Both the position numbers and the translations under genes were made by a program. A stretch of 64,000 bases of DNA from Bacillota bacterium (GTDB lineage: Bacteria > Bacillota_I > Bacilli_A > Erysipelotrichales > Erysipelotrichaceae): assembly GCA_023388535.1 (NCBI GenBank), contig JAEWFZ010000010.1:4873-68872 (forward strand). Direction: 5' to 3'. The stretch's first letter is position 1. Every line of letters begins with the position of its first letter. The notes under the pieces were generated by a model, which was not told the origin of the DNA, ran no database searches, and was given only the letters and a program-made list of their open reading frames with translations. Shown piece after piece: positions 55,930-64,000 of the stretch.

Positions 55930-57141
55930 ATGAAAATAGGATTCTCAAAGAAAATAATAACCCCTACCTATCCAATGCAATTATGTGGTTATGGTGATGC
56001 TAAAAACAGTACTGGAGTTCATGACGAACTATATATCAAAGCTATGATTTTTCAAAATAATCAAAGAAAAATCGGGATTCTAAGTTATGATCTTTTAGCG
56101 GTAGATAGCTATCTTAAAACAAAAATACTAGAGCAACTTCCCGAAAACTACGAATTAATTCTCACCGCAACACACACCCATCAAGGACCAAATCATGTGG
56201 TAAAAACAGAACTCACGGATTTGTTTCTAGCGGTGGATGAAACGTATCATCAATATTTAGTAACTCAATCAGTGGCAGCGATAAAAGAAGCTAGTCAATC
56301 CTTAGAGAACTTTACTACATTGTTTGGCAGAAATAACGCTCATGAAATTTACTCAAACCGTCATAGCTTATCCAATTATTACAACCAAAGAATTAATATC
56401 ATACAATTTGTTACGGAAAGCAAAAAGGTATATGGATTAATTAATTTTAGTTGCCATCCAACCATCCTGAAAAGTGACAATACCCTGTTCTCAAAAGACT
56501 TAATTTGGGGTATTGAAAAGAATCTATATGGTTATGATGAGGTGCTTTTTCTCAATGGTACCGCTGGGGATATATCAACCCGTTTTCATCGAGGAACTAG
56601 TGACTACCAACAAGTTAATAGCACAGGAAAATTGTTGGCTTCAACCATAATGACAACCGACCTCAGGGAAACAGAAAACCTAGAAAATCTTAGCGTAAAT
56701 TATTATGATTTCAATTTAAAGTTAAAAACTCCAAGACCAAAAACAATCCTAGAAGAAGAAATCCGAACCATTGAAAGCCAATATCAACAAACGGATGATA
56801 GAGGACAAAAGCGCAATCTGGAAACGATGATTCAAGGACTTCAAGCTGAAATTGATCGCTCAGCCTTCCTCACAGCGCATTCAAGTTTAAGCTTAAGCTA
56901 TGTAATATTAGATTTTGGCTTATTTAAAATTATCGGCTTACCATTGGAAGTCTTTTCTGTTTTGGCAATTGATATATTTAAGTACCATAAAGACTGTATC
57001 GTAGTTTCATATGTTGATGGCTATCTTGGTTATCTTGTAGACGATAAATCTTTTGATCTTGGCGTCTATGAAGCGGGTTCAAGTTTGTTTGCTAGGGGAG
57101 AAGCAGAGAAGTTATTTAAAGATATTATCGCTCGATTATAG
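55930..57141 (+). CDS. Neutral/alkaline ceramidase-like hydrolase (no signal peptide)
   Basis: 403 aa from the ATG at 55930, with AGGAAAG upstream. It has the order of motifs of the neutral ceramidase N-terminal domain: KIITPTYPMQLCGYG, LTATHTHQGPNH (zinc His residues), NFSCHPTIL and NGTAGDISTRFH. It is shorter than true ceramidases (~650 aa), lacks their C-terminal domain and has no export signal, so it probably acts on another amide inside the cell. It stands alone ahead of the MarR operon. Confidence 0.72.
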   Translation: MKIGFSKKIITPTYPMQLCGYGDAKNSTGVHDELYIKAMIFQNNQRKIGILSYDLLAVDSYLKTKILEQLPENYELILTATHTHQGPNHVVKTELTDLFLAVDETYHQYLVTQSVAAIKEASQSLENFTTLFGRNNAHEIYSNRHSLSNYYNQRINIIQFVTESKKVYGLINFSCHPTILKSDNTLFSKDLIWGIEKNLYGYDEVLFLNGTAGDISTRFHRGTSDYQQVNSTGKLLASTIMTTDLRETENLENLSVNYYDFNLKLKTPRPKTILEEEIRTIESQYQQTDDRGQKRNLETMIQGLQAEIDRSAFLTAHSSLSLSYVILDFGLFKIIGLPLEVFSVLAIDIFKYHKDCIVVSYVDGYLGYLVDDKSFDLGVYEAGSSLFARGEAEKLFKDIIARL

Positions 57142-57146
57142 AGATA

Positions 57147-57175
57147 GTTGCATACGCAACCAATTGGTGTACAAT
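57147..57175 (+). promoter_or_regulatory. MarR-operon promoter with overlapping operator
   Basis: TTGCAT (57148-57153), 16-bp spacer and TACAAT (57170-57175). The inverted repeat GTTGC-ATAC-GCAAC (57147-57160) covers the -35 and the palindrome ACCAATTGGT (57159-57168) fills the spacer. TTGC-n4-GCAA is a common MarR-type operator, so autorepression by the first gene is likely. Confidence 0.7.
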
Positions 57176-57200
57176 ATAAGAATACCATTGGAGGTAACTC

Positions 57201-57650
57201 ATGCAACGAATGATGAAATATATAAATCGAATATATCGATGTTCGCAGGTTGATCGTGCGAACTTTTTAAAGCAGTTTAACTTATCGGCACCACATCTAA
57301 GCTTGGTTCTTGCCATTAAACGTCATCCCGGCGTTAGTCAAGATGATTTAGCAAAGTTTTTATTTGTAAACAAATCAACGGTTACACGCCAATTAAAAGT
57401 TTTAGAAGAAGAAGGCTATATTATAAGAGAAACGGGCCTTGATCGAAGGTCCAATATAATATATCTCAGCGAAAAGGGTAAATCCTTGCACCCAATGTTA
57501 ATTGAGTACTTGGATGAAGTTAATAATGATTTAATTGAAGATTTAAGCGAACAAGAATACGAAATATTCTTAGAATTAATTACTAAAATAACCAAACGCA
57601 GTAATCAAAGAATTAATCATTTGGATTGGGAAAAACTAATATGCGAATGA
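57201..57650 (+). CDS. MarR-family transcriptional regulator
   Basis: 149 aa. Winged-helix core QDDLAKFLFVNKSTVTRQLKVLEEEGYIIRETGLDRRSNIIYLSEKG (about 51-97) between dimerising helices. It precedes a heterodimeric multidrug-type ABC exporter and overlaps it by 10 bp, so it most likely represses that exporter until a ligand binds. Confidence 0.9.
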   Translation: MQRMMKYINRIYRCSQVDRANFLKQFNLSAPHLSLVLAIKRHPGVSQDDLAKFLFVNKSTVTRQLKVLEEEGYIIRETGLDRRSNIIYLSEKGKSLHPMLIEYLDEVNNDLIEDLSEQEYEIFLELITKITKRSNQRINHLDWEKLICE

Positions 57651-59368
57651 TTATGCGCTACATGGAGCCCCTAAAAGGGAAAGTTATTTTAGGAACTTCA
57701 ATCAAACTATTCGGGGCTATCATTGAATTATTCTTGCCGTTCATCTTAGCTTATATAATTAATACGGTAGTTCCAAAAGGTGATTTTAACCAGATTTTTT
57801 TGTTTGGTTTCATTATGATACTTTGTGCTTTTGTCGCATGGGTTGCTAATATTGTATCCAATCGCATGGCCTCTAATGTCTCGGCACAAACGGTATATGG
57901 AATACGTAAAGATAGTTTTCTTAAGATTATGGATTTATCTTCAAGTCAAATGGATAATTTATCAATCGCATCCCTTGAGACGCGTTTGACCACCGATAGC
58001 TATAATATTCATCGTTTTATTGGGGCTATCCAACGCATGGGCGTTAGGGCACCGATGATGTTTTTAGGTGGGGTTATAATGTGCTTAATTCTAGAACCTA
58101 AATTGGTTACTATTCTCATCCTTTTAGTCCCCTTAATAGCCATTACGGTGGGACTAATTACCCATAAAGGGGTACCCTTATTTACCCAATTACAATTGAA
58201 AATCGATGCTATGGTTCGGATTGTTCGAGAGAACTTAATCGGAATACGCGTCTCCAAAGCTTTAAATACCGGAGCTCGTGAAAAACAACGTTTTTATGAT
58301 TCAAATCAGGACGTAGCTGATATGGAAATAAGAGCTACTCGTTGGATGTCACTGAACTTTCCCATCATCAATATCTTACTTTATGCTGGTTTAATGGCAA
58401 TTTTAATTTGGGGTGGTCACTTAGTTTTAGAGAATCAAACTCAGCAAGGTACTATTATTGCGTTTTTATCTTACTTTATTATTATTACCAACTCGTTATT
58501 AGCGATTAACCGCATGTTTGTTATTTATAACCGAGCCAACACTTCAGCCATCCGCATCGAAGAAATACTAACCCAACCACTTGCGCTCGAGCGCCAAGTA
58601 TTGGCGGCTGATAAGCATCAAACCAATGCCCATATCAAGTTTGATCAAGTTAGTTTTTCTTATTATAACGACCGTTCACAAGAATTAGTCTTATCAGATT
58701 TGAGTTTTAGTTTAAAGCGAGGCGAAACCTTAGGCATCATTGGAGCGACTGGTTCCGGTAAATCAACTTTAATTAATCTATTATTACGACATTATCAAAC
58801 GAGTAAAGGAACCATCTACATCGATGGAGTTTCTATTTCAGCGATAGATCCTGATCAATTACATCAAAAATTTGGTGTCGTTTTCCAAAATGATTTTCTC
58901 TATAAAGATAGTATCTACAACAATATCGACTTTGGGCGAAATTTAGAAAGAGAAGAAATTATAAAAGCTGCTAAAGCCGCTCAAGCATATGATTTTATTA
59001 TAGCTCGCGAAAACCAATTTGAATATCGTCTAACCTCCAAAGCAACGAATTTATCCGGTGGTCAGAAACAACGACTATTATTAGCCCGCGCTTTGGCCGG
59101 CAATCCTGAAATACTAATTTTTGATGACTCCGTTTCTGCCTTGGACTTTATTACCGAAGCTAGATTTAGAAAAGTATTGAACGAAGACTATCAACACATA
59201 ACTACAATAATTATTGCTCAAAGGATATCATCGATACAAAACGTTGATCAAATCTTGTTATTAGATCGCGGTTGTATCTGTGGTCTGGGAACCCATCAAC
59301 AATTGCTTCAGAGTCAACCAATTTATCGAGAAATTGCTAAACAGCAAATGGGGGAATTTCATGAGTAG
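57641..59368 (+). CDS. Heterodimeric ABC exporter, subunit with degenerate ATP site
   Basis: 575 aa from the ATG at 57641. Six membrane helices are followed by an ATPase domain with Walker A GATGSGKST (nt ~58744-58770) and signature LSGGQKQRLLLARAL. Walker B reads ILIFDDS (Asp where the catalytic Glu belongs) and the switch residue is Gln in IIIAQRIS. These two changes mark the non-catalytic subunit of LmrCD/BmrCD-like pairs. Likely drug or lipid export. Confidence 0.9.
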   Translation: MRMIMRYMEPLKGKVILGTSIKLFGAIIELFLPFILAYIINTVVPKGDFNQIFLFGFIMILCAFVAWVANIVSNRMASNVSAQTVYGIRKDSFLKIMDLSSSQMDNLSIASLETRLTTDSYNIHRFIGAIQRMGVRAPMMFLGGVIMCLILEPKLVTILILLVPLIAITVGLITHKGVPLFTQLQLKIDAMVRIVRENLIGIRVSKALNTGAREKQRFYDSNQDVADMEIRATRWMSLNFPIINILLYAGLMAILIWGGHLVLENQTQQGTIIAFLSYFIIITNSLLAINRMFVIYNRANTSAIRIEEILTQPLALERQVLAADKHQTNAHIKFDQVSFSYYNDRSQELVLSDLSFSLKRGETLGIIGATGSGKSTLINLLLRHYQTSKGTIYIDGVSISAIDPDQLHQKFGVVFQNDFLYKDSIYNNIDFGRNLEREEIIKAAKAAQAYDFIIARENQFEYRLTSKATNLSGGQKQRLLLARALAGNPEILIFDDSVSALDFITEARFRKVLNEDYQHITTIIIAQRISSIQNVDQILLLDRGCICGLGTHQQLLQSQPIYREIAKQQMGEFHE

Positions 59369-61121
59369 ACATCGCGGACGTGAAGTGCCAGTAAAAGCTA
59401 AAAATCCATGGCGTACTTTTAAGAAGTTGTTGGGTTTTATCCGTCACGAAATACTAGCGGTAATCCTAATTCTTGGCTTAGTCTTAATAGCGAATCTCTT
59501 AAATTTATTAGGTCCGCGATTTTCTGGAGCCGCCATTGATGCGATGGGACAGACCGATTTGAGCCCTGTTTATTATAACGCTCAAATGATGTTTGCTTCT
59601 TTTTTAGCTTGGTCGTTACTGTCTTATATAAGTTCGGTTTTAATGATTCGATTATCACAACGAATTGTAGTTAGAATGCGACAACAAACCTTCGATAAAC
59701 TAATTGACTTACCAATCAGTTATCTGGATACCCATCAAACCGGGGATTTGGTTTCGCGGATATCCTATGACATCGATACCATCAACACCTCATTGAGTAA
59801 TGATATTATTCAAATTCTGGCTTCGTTGATGACGGTCTTTGGATCTTTAGCGATGATGATCATCATCTCTTGGCAATTGACTTTAGTGTTTCTTATAACG
59901 GTGCCGGCCTCGGTCATTTTTACGCGCTATCGTGTGATAAAGACGCGTCCCTTATTCTCCAAACGCTCCCGTAAGTTAGGAGATATGAATGGTTTTGTCG
60001 AAGAAATTTTAACAGGACACAAGACGATTCAGTCCTATAATCAACAACAACAATTCAGCCAACGCTTTGATCAAGTAAATACTCAAGCAACCACGGCCTA
60101 CTATGAAGCGGAATATCATGGCAGCATAAACTTTCCCACCATCAGCTTTATAACCAATCTTTCGCTAGCGATTATTTCCATGTTTGGCGCTTTGCTATTC
60201 TTAAGAGGAAGTTTAACCATTGGTGCTTTATCTTCCTTTGTTCTATATTCGCGTAAATTTTCAGGACCAATCAACGAGATTGCTAATATTGTTGCGGAGT
60301 TACAATCGGCTTTATCGGCTGCGGAACGCGTATTCGAATTAGTTGATGAAAATAGCGAGGTCGATGTTGAACATCCACTCGTTAATCCTCAAGTGAACGG
60401 TAAAGTTGAATTCGATCATGTTGGCTTTAGCTATGTGAAAGATACGCCCGTCATCCATGATTTTAGCCTGAAGGTAAATCCAGGACAATTGGTCGCCATC
60501 GTTGGACCGACCGGAGCTGGTAAAACAACCTTAATTAATCTATTGATGCGTTTCTATGATCCTCAAAAAGGAAAGATAACCATCGATGATATTGATATTG
60601 CCCAAATGAAGCGAAAAGACGTACGCCAGAGTTTTGCGATGGTTTTACAAGATACCTGGTTGTTTGAAGGAACCATTCGTGACAATATTGCTTATGGAAA
60701 AACCCAGGCCAGCCAAGAAGAAATCGAAGCGGTAGCTAAAGCGGCTCATATCGAAGCTTTTATAAAACAACAACCACTCGGCTACGATACGATAATTAGC
60801 GATGGTGCCACCAATCTTTCACAAGGTCAAAAACAACTATTGACGATTGCTCGTGCCATGCTTATCGATGCACCGATGTTGATTCTAGATGAAGCAACCT
60901 CCAACGTCGATAGTCGAACGGAACGTCAAATCCAAGATGCCATGAATACTTTAATGCAAGGAAGAACGAGCTTTGTAATTGCGCATCGTCTATCTACAAT
61001 TAAAAACGCCGATCATATTTTGGTGTTAGAACAGGGTAATATTGTTGAACAAGGAACCCACGACCAGTTATTATCTAATAAAGGAGCGTATTCAAAACTG
61101 TACCAAGCTCAGTTTGAATAG
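59361..61121 (+). CDS. Heterodimeric ABC exporter, catalytically complete subunit
   Basis: 586 aa from the ATG at 59361 (GGGGGAA upstream), overlapping its partner by 8 bp. Walker [10 protein letters not shown], Walker [13 protein letters not shown] with Glu, and His in VIAHRLSTI are canonical. Its signature is LSQGQ, which faces the partner's degenerate site, while the partner's LSGGQ completes the catalytic site here. The asymmetry is as expected for this family. Confidence 0.92.
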   Translation: MSRHRGREVPVKAKNPWRTFKKLLGFIRHEILAVILILGLVLIANLLNLLGPRFSGAAIDAMGQTDLSPVYYNAQMMFASFLAWSLLSYISSVLMIRLSQRIVVRMRQQTFDKLIDLPISYLDTHQTGDLVSRISYDIDTINTSLSNDIIQILASLMTVFGSLAMMIIISWQLTLVFLITVPASVIFTRYRVIKTRPLFSKRSRKLGDMNGFVEEILTGHKTIQSYNQQQQFSQRFDQVNTQATTAYYEAEYHGSINFPTISFITNLSLAIISMFGALLFLRGSLTIGALSSFVLYSRKFSGPINEIANIVAELQSALSAAERVFELVDENSEVDVEHPLVNPQVNGKVEFDHVGFSYVKDTPVIHDFSLKVNPGQLVAIVGPTGAGKTTLINLLMRFYDPQKGKITIDDIDIAQMKRKDVRQSFAMVLQDTWLFEGTIRDNIAYGKTQASQEEIEAVAKAAHIEAFIKQQPLGYDTIISDGATNLSQGQKQLLTIARAMLIDAPMLILDEATSNVDSRTERQIQDAMNTLMQGRTSFVIAHRLSTIKNADHILVLEQGNIVEQGTHDQLLSNKGAYSKLYQAQFE

Positions 61122-61129
61122 TAAGAACT

Positions 61130-61552
61130 ATGAAAAAAGACTTATCACATTTGACGCCATTACAATATGAAGTTACGCAAAATGATAAAACCGAGCGACC
61201 ATTCACTGGAATATATGATGATTTTTATGAGGAAGGTATTTATGTAGATCTTGTCTCTGGAGAAGTGTTATTTTCTTCCTTGGACAAATACGACGCTGGT
61301 TGTGGTTGGCCAAGTTTCACTAAGCCGATGGTACAAAACAATATTGTTGAGAAAGCGGATTTCTCGCATGGCATGCACCGGGTTGAAGTCCGTTCCAAAG
61401 AAGCCGATTCTCATTTAGGGCATGTTTTTACCGATGGTCCTTTAGATCAAGGTGGACTACGCTATTGCATCAATTCGGCAGCACTGCGCTTTATTCCTAA
61501 AGAAGAATTAAAAAAACAAGGATATGAAGCTTATTTATCCTTGTTTGAGTGA
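61130..61552 (+). CDS. msrB: Peptide-methionine (R)-S-oxide reductase
   Basis: 140 aa. Catalytic Cys113 in [11 protein letters not shown], resolving Cys58 in GCGWPSF, and [14 protein letters not shown] as substrate site. The two CxxC zinc pairs of some MsrB proteins are absent. It repairs oxidised methionine. It follows the exporter by 8 bp without a clear ribosome site, and may be part of that operon. Confidence 0.95.
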   Translation: MKKDLSHLTPLQYEVTQNDKTERPFTGIYDDFYEEGIYVDLVSGEVLFSSLDKYDAGCGWPSFTKPMVQNNIVEKADFSHGMHRVEVRSKEADSHLGHVFTDGPLDQGGLRYCINSAALRFIPKEELKKQGYEAYLSLFE

Positions 61553-61555
61553 AAA

Positions 61556-62812
61556 TTACTTTCTAATAACGGTAATCATGCGGCGAAGGGTCTCGTAAAT
61601 TCTGTTTTGCCATGGTTTTACGACCAACTCGTATTCACCGATCAATTCGTGAATTTCGCCTCCGAAACCGCGTTTAAATCTTAAAATATCCGATTCCTCA
61701 CCGTAAGTATCATCTTCGGTGTAAATACCTAGGTAATTATATACAGGAATATTTTCTCGATGACATTTTCGAATGATATCATCATAAAGTGCGGTTGTTG
61801 CTGGAATAAAGGCAAAATCACTTAAACTACCACCATAAAGAGCTTGATATTCGGTATCCGTCCGCAAGTAGAAACGAGTCGCAATATCGATCGGATCTTG
61901 CGGGTATTTTTCAATTAATTTATTAATTCGCTTTAATCGATTATTGAATGAAGCTTGTTGCTCTTTGGCTACATTAATTTTCTTTTGTAGGTGAGGCGTC
62001 AGATCTTCCTGATTAAAGCTTTCTAATTGTTGATTGACGGTATCTAGTTTTTCTTCTAAATCTTTTTGATAACGTTTCATATTGAACTTTGCTACGGTTA
62101 CCTTGGCTTTGTTGGCTTTATCAAAAGCCGCAAAGGTTTTTTTATAGTAGTCTTCATCCCGCGCTTTAAATTCGCGAGTCGCCTCAGTATGTTGTTCTAT
62201 TTTAATAAAGCGATCAAGATCATCTAGGCTTAGTTCATCAATTTCAAGGTGAAATTCTTCGAGTTTGTTGATCGTCTTGCGATTTTGTTTATGGTAAGAA
62301 GCAAAAATCTCATCTTCATTTTTGAATTCTCGCATATCCTTTTTCATAATGAATCGATTTGACAATCCGACCAAATGATCTCCCATGTATTTAAATCCGA
62401 CCCGCTCAAGCAATTCTATCATCGCTTGATCTAAAGGTTCGCTAATTGGTTTAAAGTTAACATCGTATTTTCGATGGGTATAATCCGGACTATAAACAAA
62501 ACGAATTACTTTAGGCTTTTTGGTTAAATAGGCTTTCAGTTGTAATAAAAATGATTTGAAATTATCGCTAGGCTCAACCGCACCAACAGGACCTTGGATT
62601 AAGAGCGCTTGCTTTAATCCAAAACGAAGATTTTGATATAAAATAATGGTTACAAACTCTAATTCTTGATTGGTATTATAGTAACCTAACAATTCATAAT
62701 TAACATTTCTTGCCGTCAGAGAATCGATTCTCTCCGGAGATTGAACAATCGATTGTACTTCCTGGAGATTAAAAAAATCGGCATATTCTTTTAAGTCGAT
62801 GGTCTTTATCAT
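61556..62812 (-). CDS. FemABX/MurM-family aminoacyltransferase
   Basis: 418 aa. Two GNAT-like halves are split by a long helical hairpin (about 240-305: KRYQKDLEEKLDTVNQQLESF then LQKKINVAKEQQASFNNRLKRI), the hallmark of Fem ligases. They add amino acids from tRNA to the peptidoglycan stem Lys. VKPWQNRIYETLRR at the end and FKRGFGGEIHELIGEYEL are family-like. Implies branched interpeptide bridges in this organism's wall. Confidence 0.9.
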   Translation of the reverse strand: MIKTIDLKEYADFFNLQEVQSIVQSPERIDSLTARNVNYELLGYYNTNQELEFVTIILYQNLRFGLKQALLIQGPVGAVEPSDNFKSFLLQLKAYLTKKPKVIRFVYSPDYTHRKYDVNFKPISEPLDQAMIELLERVGFKYMGDHLVGLSNRFIMKKDMREFKNEDEIFASYHKQNRKTINKLEEFHLEIDELSLDDLDRFIKIEQHTEATREFKARDEDYYKKTFAAFDKANKAKVTVAKFNMKRYQKDLEEKLDTVNQQLESFNQEDLTPHLQKKINVAKEQQASFNNRLKRINKLIEKYPQDPIDIATRFYLRTDTEYQALYGGSLSDFAFIPATTALYDDIIRKCHRENIPVYNYLGIYTEDDTYGEESDILRFKRGFGGEIHELIGEYELVVKPWQNRIYETLRRMITVIRK

Positions 62813-62847
62813 AATTTAAACTCCTTACTACATTAGTATACCTTAAA

Positions 62848-62872
62848 AAAACAATGTGATTCACATTGTTTT
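62848..62872 (-). terminator. Terminator of the HAD phosphatase gene
   Basis: AAAACAATGTG (62848-62858) and CACATTGTTTT (62862-62872): 11-bp stem; on the minus strand it is followed by TTTTTA. Confidence 0.8.
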
Positions 62873-62877
62873 ACTAC

Positions 62878-63699
62878 TTAAATAAGTCCGAATTTTTTGA
62901 AGGCGTGGTAGAAGCCTTTATCGTTAACGCTAAAGGTTGTGTAATCCGCAACTTCTTTGAGAAGTTCATCGCCATTACCCATAGCGATTCCGGTTCCTGA
63001 GTACTTGACCATTTCAAAATCATTCATCGAATCACCTAAAGCGATGGATTGTGAGATATCGGCTTGATAGTGATTTAAGACTTTTTCAACCGCAAAGAAT
63101 TTATGAATTCCTTTTTGGATGATTTCGCCGGATAAATTACCTTCATAAGCAATTAAATGATATTCTTCAGGTAAAGCTTCCCTTAAATCGTGTAATTGTT
63201 CAAGCGTTTGAAAGAATACGGATAATTTGTTTATTTTTTCGTTATTTAAGTCTAACTCCGAAAGCGGTGAGACCATGTTTTCTTGAACTAAATGGCGTTG
63301 AACTTGTGGTGGTAAATCTGATTTTCGTTCTAAGCGTTGTCTAAAATACTGCAAGGCTAAACGATTATAAAACGATTTGTCCGGACCTTCCCAGACAATG
63401 CCTACGTCCTGAAGATTTAAGACATCAAAGAGATGATTTAGTTGTTCGGTGCTTAGATTATTTTGATAAATAGTTTCGTTTTCAATGACTATATGTCCGC
63501 CAGCCGCAAATATAAAGCCATCAAAATCCATCGACAGTATTTCTTCATCTACGGCTGATAGGACGCGGCCCGTATTAATGAATAATTTGTGACCATTCCT
63601 ACGCGCTTCTGCTAAAGCTTCCAGGGCTGATTTCGGTAATCCTATCTCATGACTTAAGAGGGTACCATCAATGTCAATAAACACATATTTTGTTTCCAT
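62878..63699 (-). CDS. Cof-type HAD-superfamily phosphatase
   Basis: 273 aa. Nucleophile motif DIDGTLL (Asp9, Asp11), motif II in FINTGR, motif IV GDSMNDFEM and a C2B-type cap in the middle (about 80-190). Family members dephosphorylate sugar phosphates, FMN or PLP; the substrate here is unknown. GGAGGAAA upstream. Confidence 0.9.
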   Translation of the reverse strand: METKYVFIDIDGTLLSHEIGLPKSALEALAEARRNGHKLFINTGRVLSAVDEEILSMDFDGFIFAAGGHIVIENETIYQNNLSTEQLNHLFDVLNLQDVGIVWEGPDKSFYNRLALQYFRQRLERKSDLPPQVQRHLVQENMVSPLSELDLNNEKINKLSVFFQTLEQLHDLREALPEEYHLIAYEGNLSGEIIQKGIHKFFAVEKVLNHYQADISQSIALGDSMNDFEMVKYSGTGIAMGNGDELLKEVADYTTFSVNDKGFYHAFKKFGLI

Positions 63700-63718
63700 A
63701 CATTTCCTCCTAACAATT

Positions 63719-63727
63719 ATTATAGCA
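63719..63727 (-). promoter_or_regulatory. Extended -10 promoter for the HAD phosphatase gene
   Basis: Minus strand TGCTATAAT, an extended -10 with no clear -35 and none needed. It lies about 20 bp before the ATG. Confidence 0.55.
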
Positions 63728-64000
63728 GAGATAAGAACAAATAGTATTTATCCCGAAAAATATCACAAACTCTTAACGAAACCTATTTTTGTTTCACCTA
63801 CTCAGCTGCTACTTAACAACGATATAAATACTTTGGATAACTATATAGACCTATAGTTAATGATAGTATTTTTTGTGAATTCTCATAGTTAATTCCGTTT
63901 TCCGATAAGTCTGTTAATTTAGCAGACTTATTTCATTTTCAGAAGCACAAAACGGCGTTAACAATAAAAATAACAGTTAATTCAATCGTTCTTAAACACG
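63728..64000. other. AT-rich intergenic region at window end, with one strong dyad
   Basis: No gene. ATAAGTCTG (63904-63912) and CAGACTTAT (63922-63930) form a perfect 9-bp stem with a 9-nt loop; the plus-strand flank TTCATTTTC is only moderately T-rich, so it may be a terminator or a regulatory element. Nothing else is recognisable. Confidence 0.45.

Noticed and set aside
57641..59368. First exporter subunit as a damaged gene because of its Asp and Gln active-site changes
   Set aside because: These substitutions are normal for the non-catalytic half of heterodimeric ABC exporters, and the partner is complete.

Overview
The window reads as a chromosome segment of a low-GC, Gram-positive-type bacterium (Bacillota). 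Supporting signs are strong AGGAGG-like ribosome sites, TTGACA/TATAAT-type promoters, many U-tailed intrinsic terminators, lipobox lipoproteins, MurA and a FemABX/MurM-type ligase (so a walled cell), the tdk-prfA-prmC cluster, a purine riboswitch and PTS genes. An Erysipelotrichia-like lineage is my best guess, but nothing here proves it. TGA is used as a stop and Trp is TGG, so the code looks standard. I found no rRNA, tRNA or CRISPR array.

Layout. 1-411: end of an ABC exporter. 0.5-5.1 kb: a Mn/Zn/Fe ABC uptake operon in the order troA-B-C-D-R, with a 16-bp palindromic operator at its promoter. 5.2-16.0 kb: purine operon purC-purL-purE-purF-purM-purN-purH-purD behind a guanine-type purine riboswitch and attenuator. 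16.1-19.7 kb: a PhnD-C-E-E type ABC importer on the minus strand. 19.8-27.9 kb: C_GCAxxG_C_C protein, lipoprotein, 5'-nucleotidase, murA, an ABC-2 exporter and an aldo/keto reductase. 27.9-33.6 kb: pyrimidine operon pyrB-I-C-F-K-D-E with a structured leader. 33.7-36.0 kb: a decaying cellobiose/lactose-type PTS locus. 36.1-41.9 kb: rpmE, tdk, prfA, prmC, gltX, hflX. 42.0-49.1 kb: two further ABC-2 systems and a GNAT. 49.2-52.4 kb: ZIP transporter, class I aldolase, histidine phosphatase, lipoprotein. 52.4-55.9 kb: an accessory patch with a broken rhuM, a KilA-N protein, a DUF4275-like protein and a RepA_N fragment, probably the scar of a mobile element. 55.9-63.7 kb: a ceramidase-like enzyme, a MarR-controlled heterodimeric ABC exporter, msrB, a FemABX-family ligase and a HAD phosphatase.

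Most notable observation: both glutamine-dependent enzymes of the purine operon have lost their glutaminase catalytic residues, while their synthase or transferase halves look intact. PurF begins Met-Ser-Gly where the mature enzyme needs Cys1, and its Arg, Asn and Asp glutamine-site residues are also replaced. PurL has Gly1075 in place of the nucleophile Cys, Ser1200 in place of His and Asp1202 in place of Glu. Two independent losses in one operon suggest that de novo purine synthesis here runs on free ammonia or on ammonia supplied by another protein. This is an inference from sequence, and I know of no description of it.

Other points: hflX appears to start at a non-canonical ATA codon that overlaps the gltX stop; the metal permeases carry C-terminal winged-helix-like tails; several palindromic operators sit at ABC-transporter promoters.
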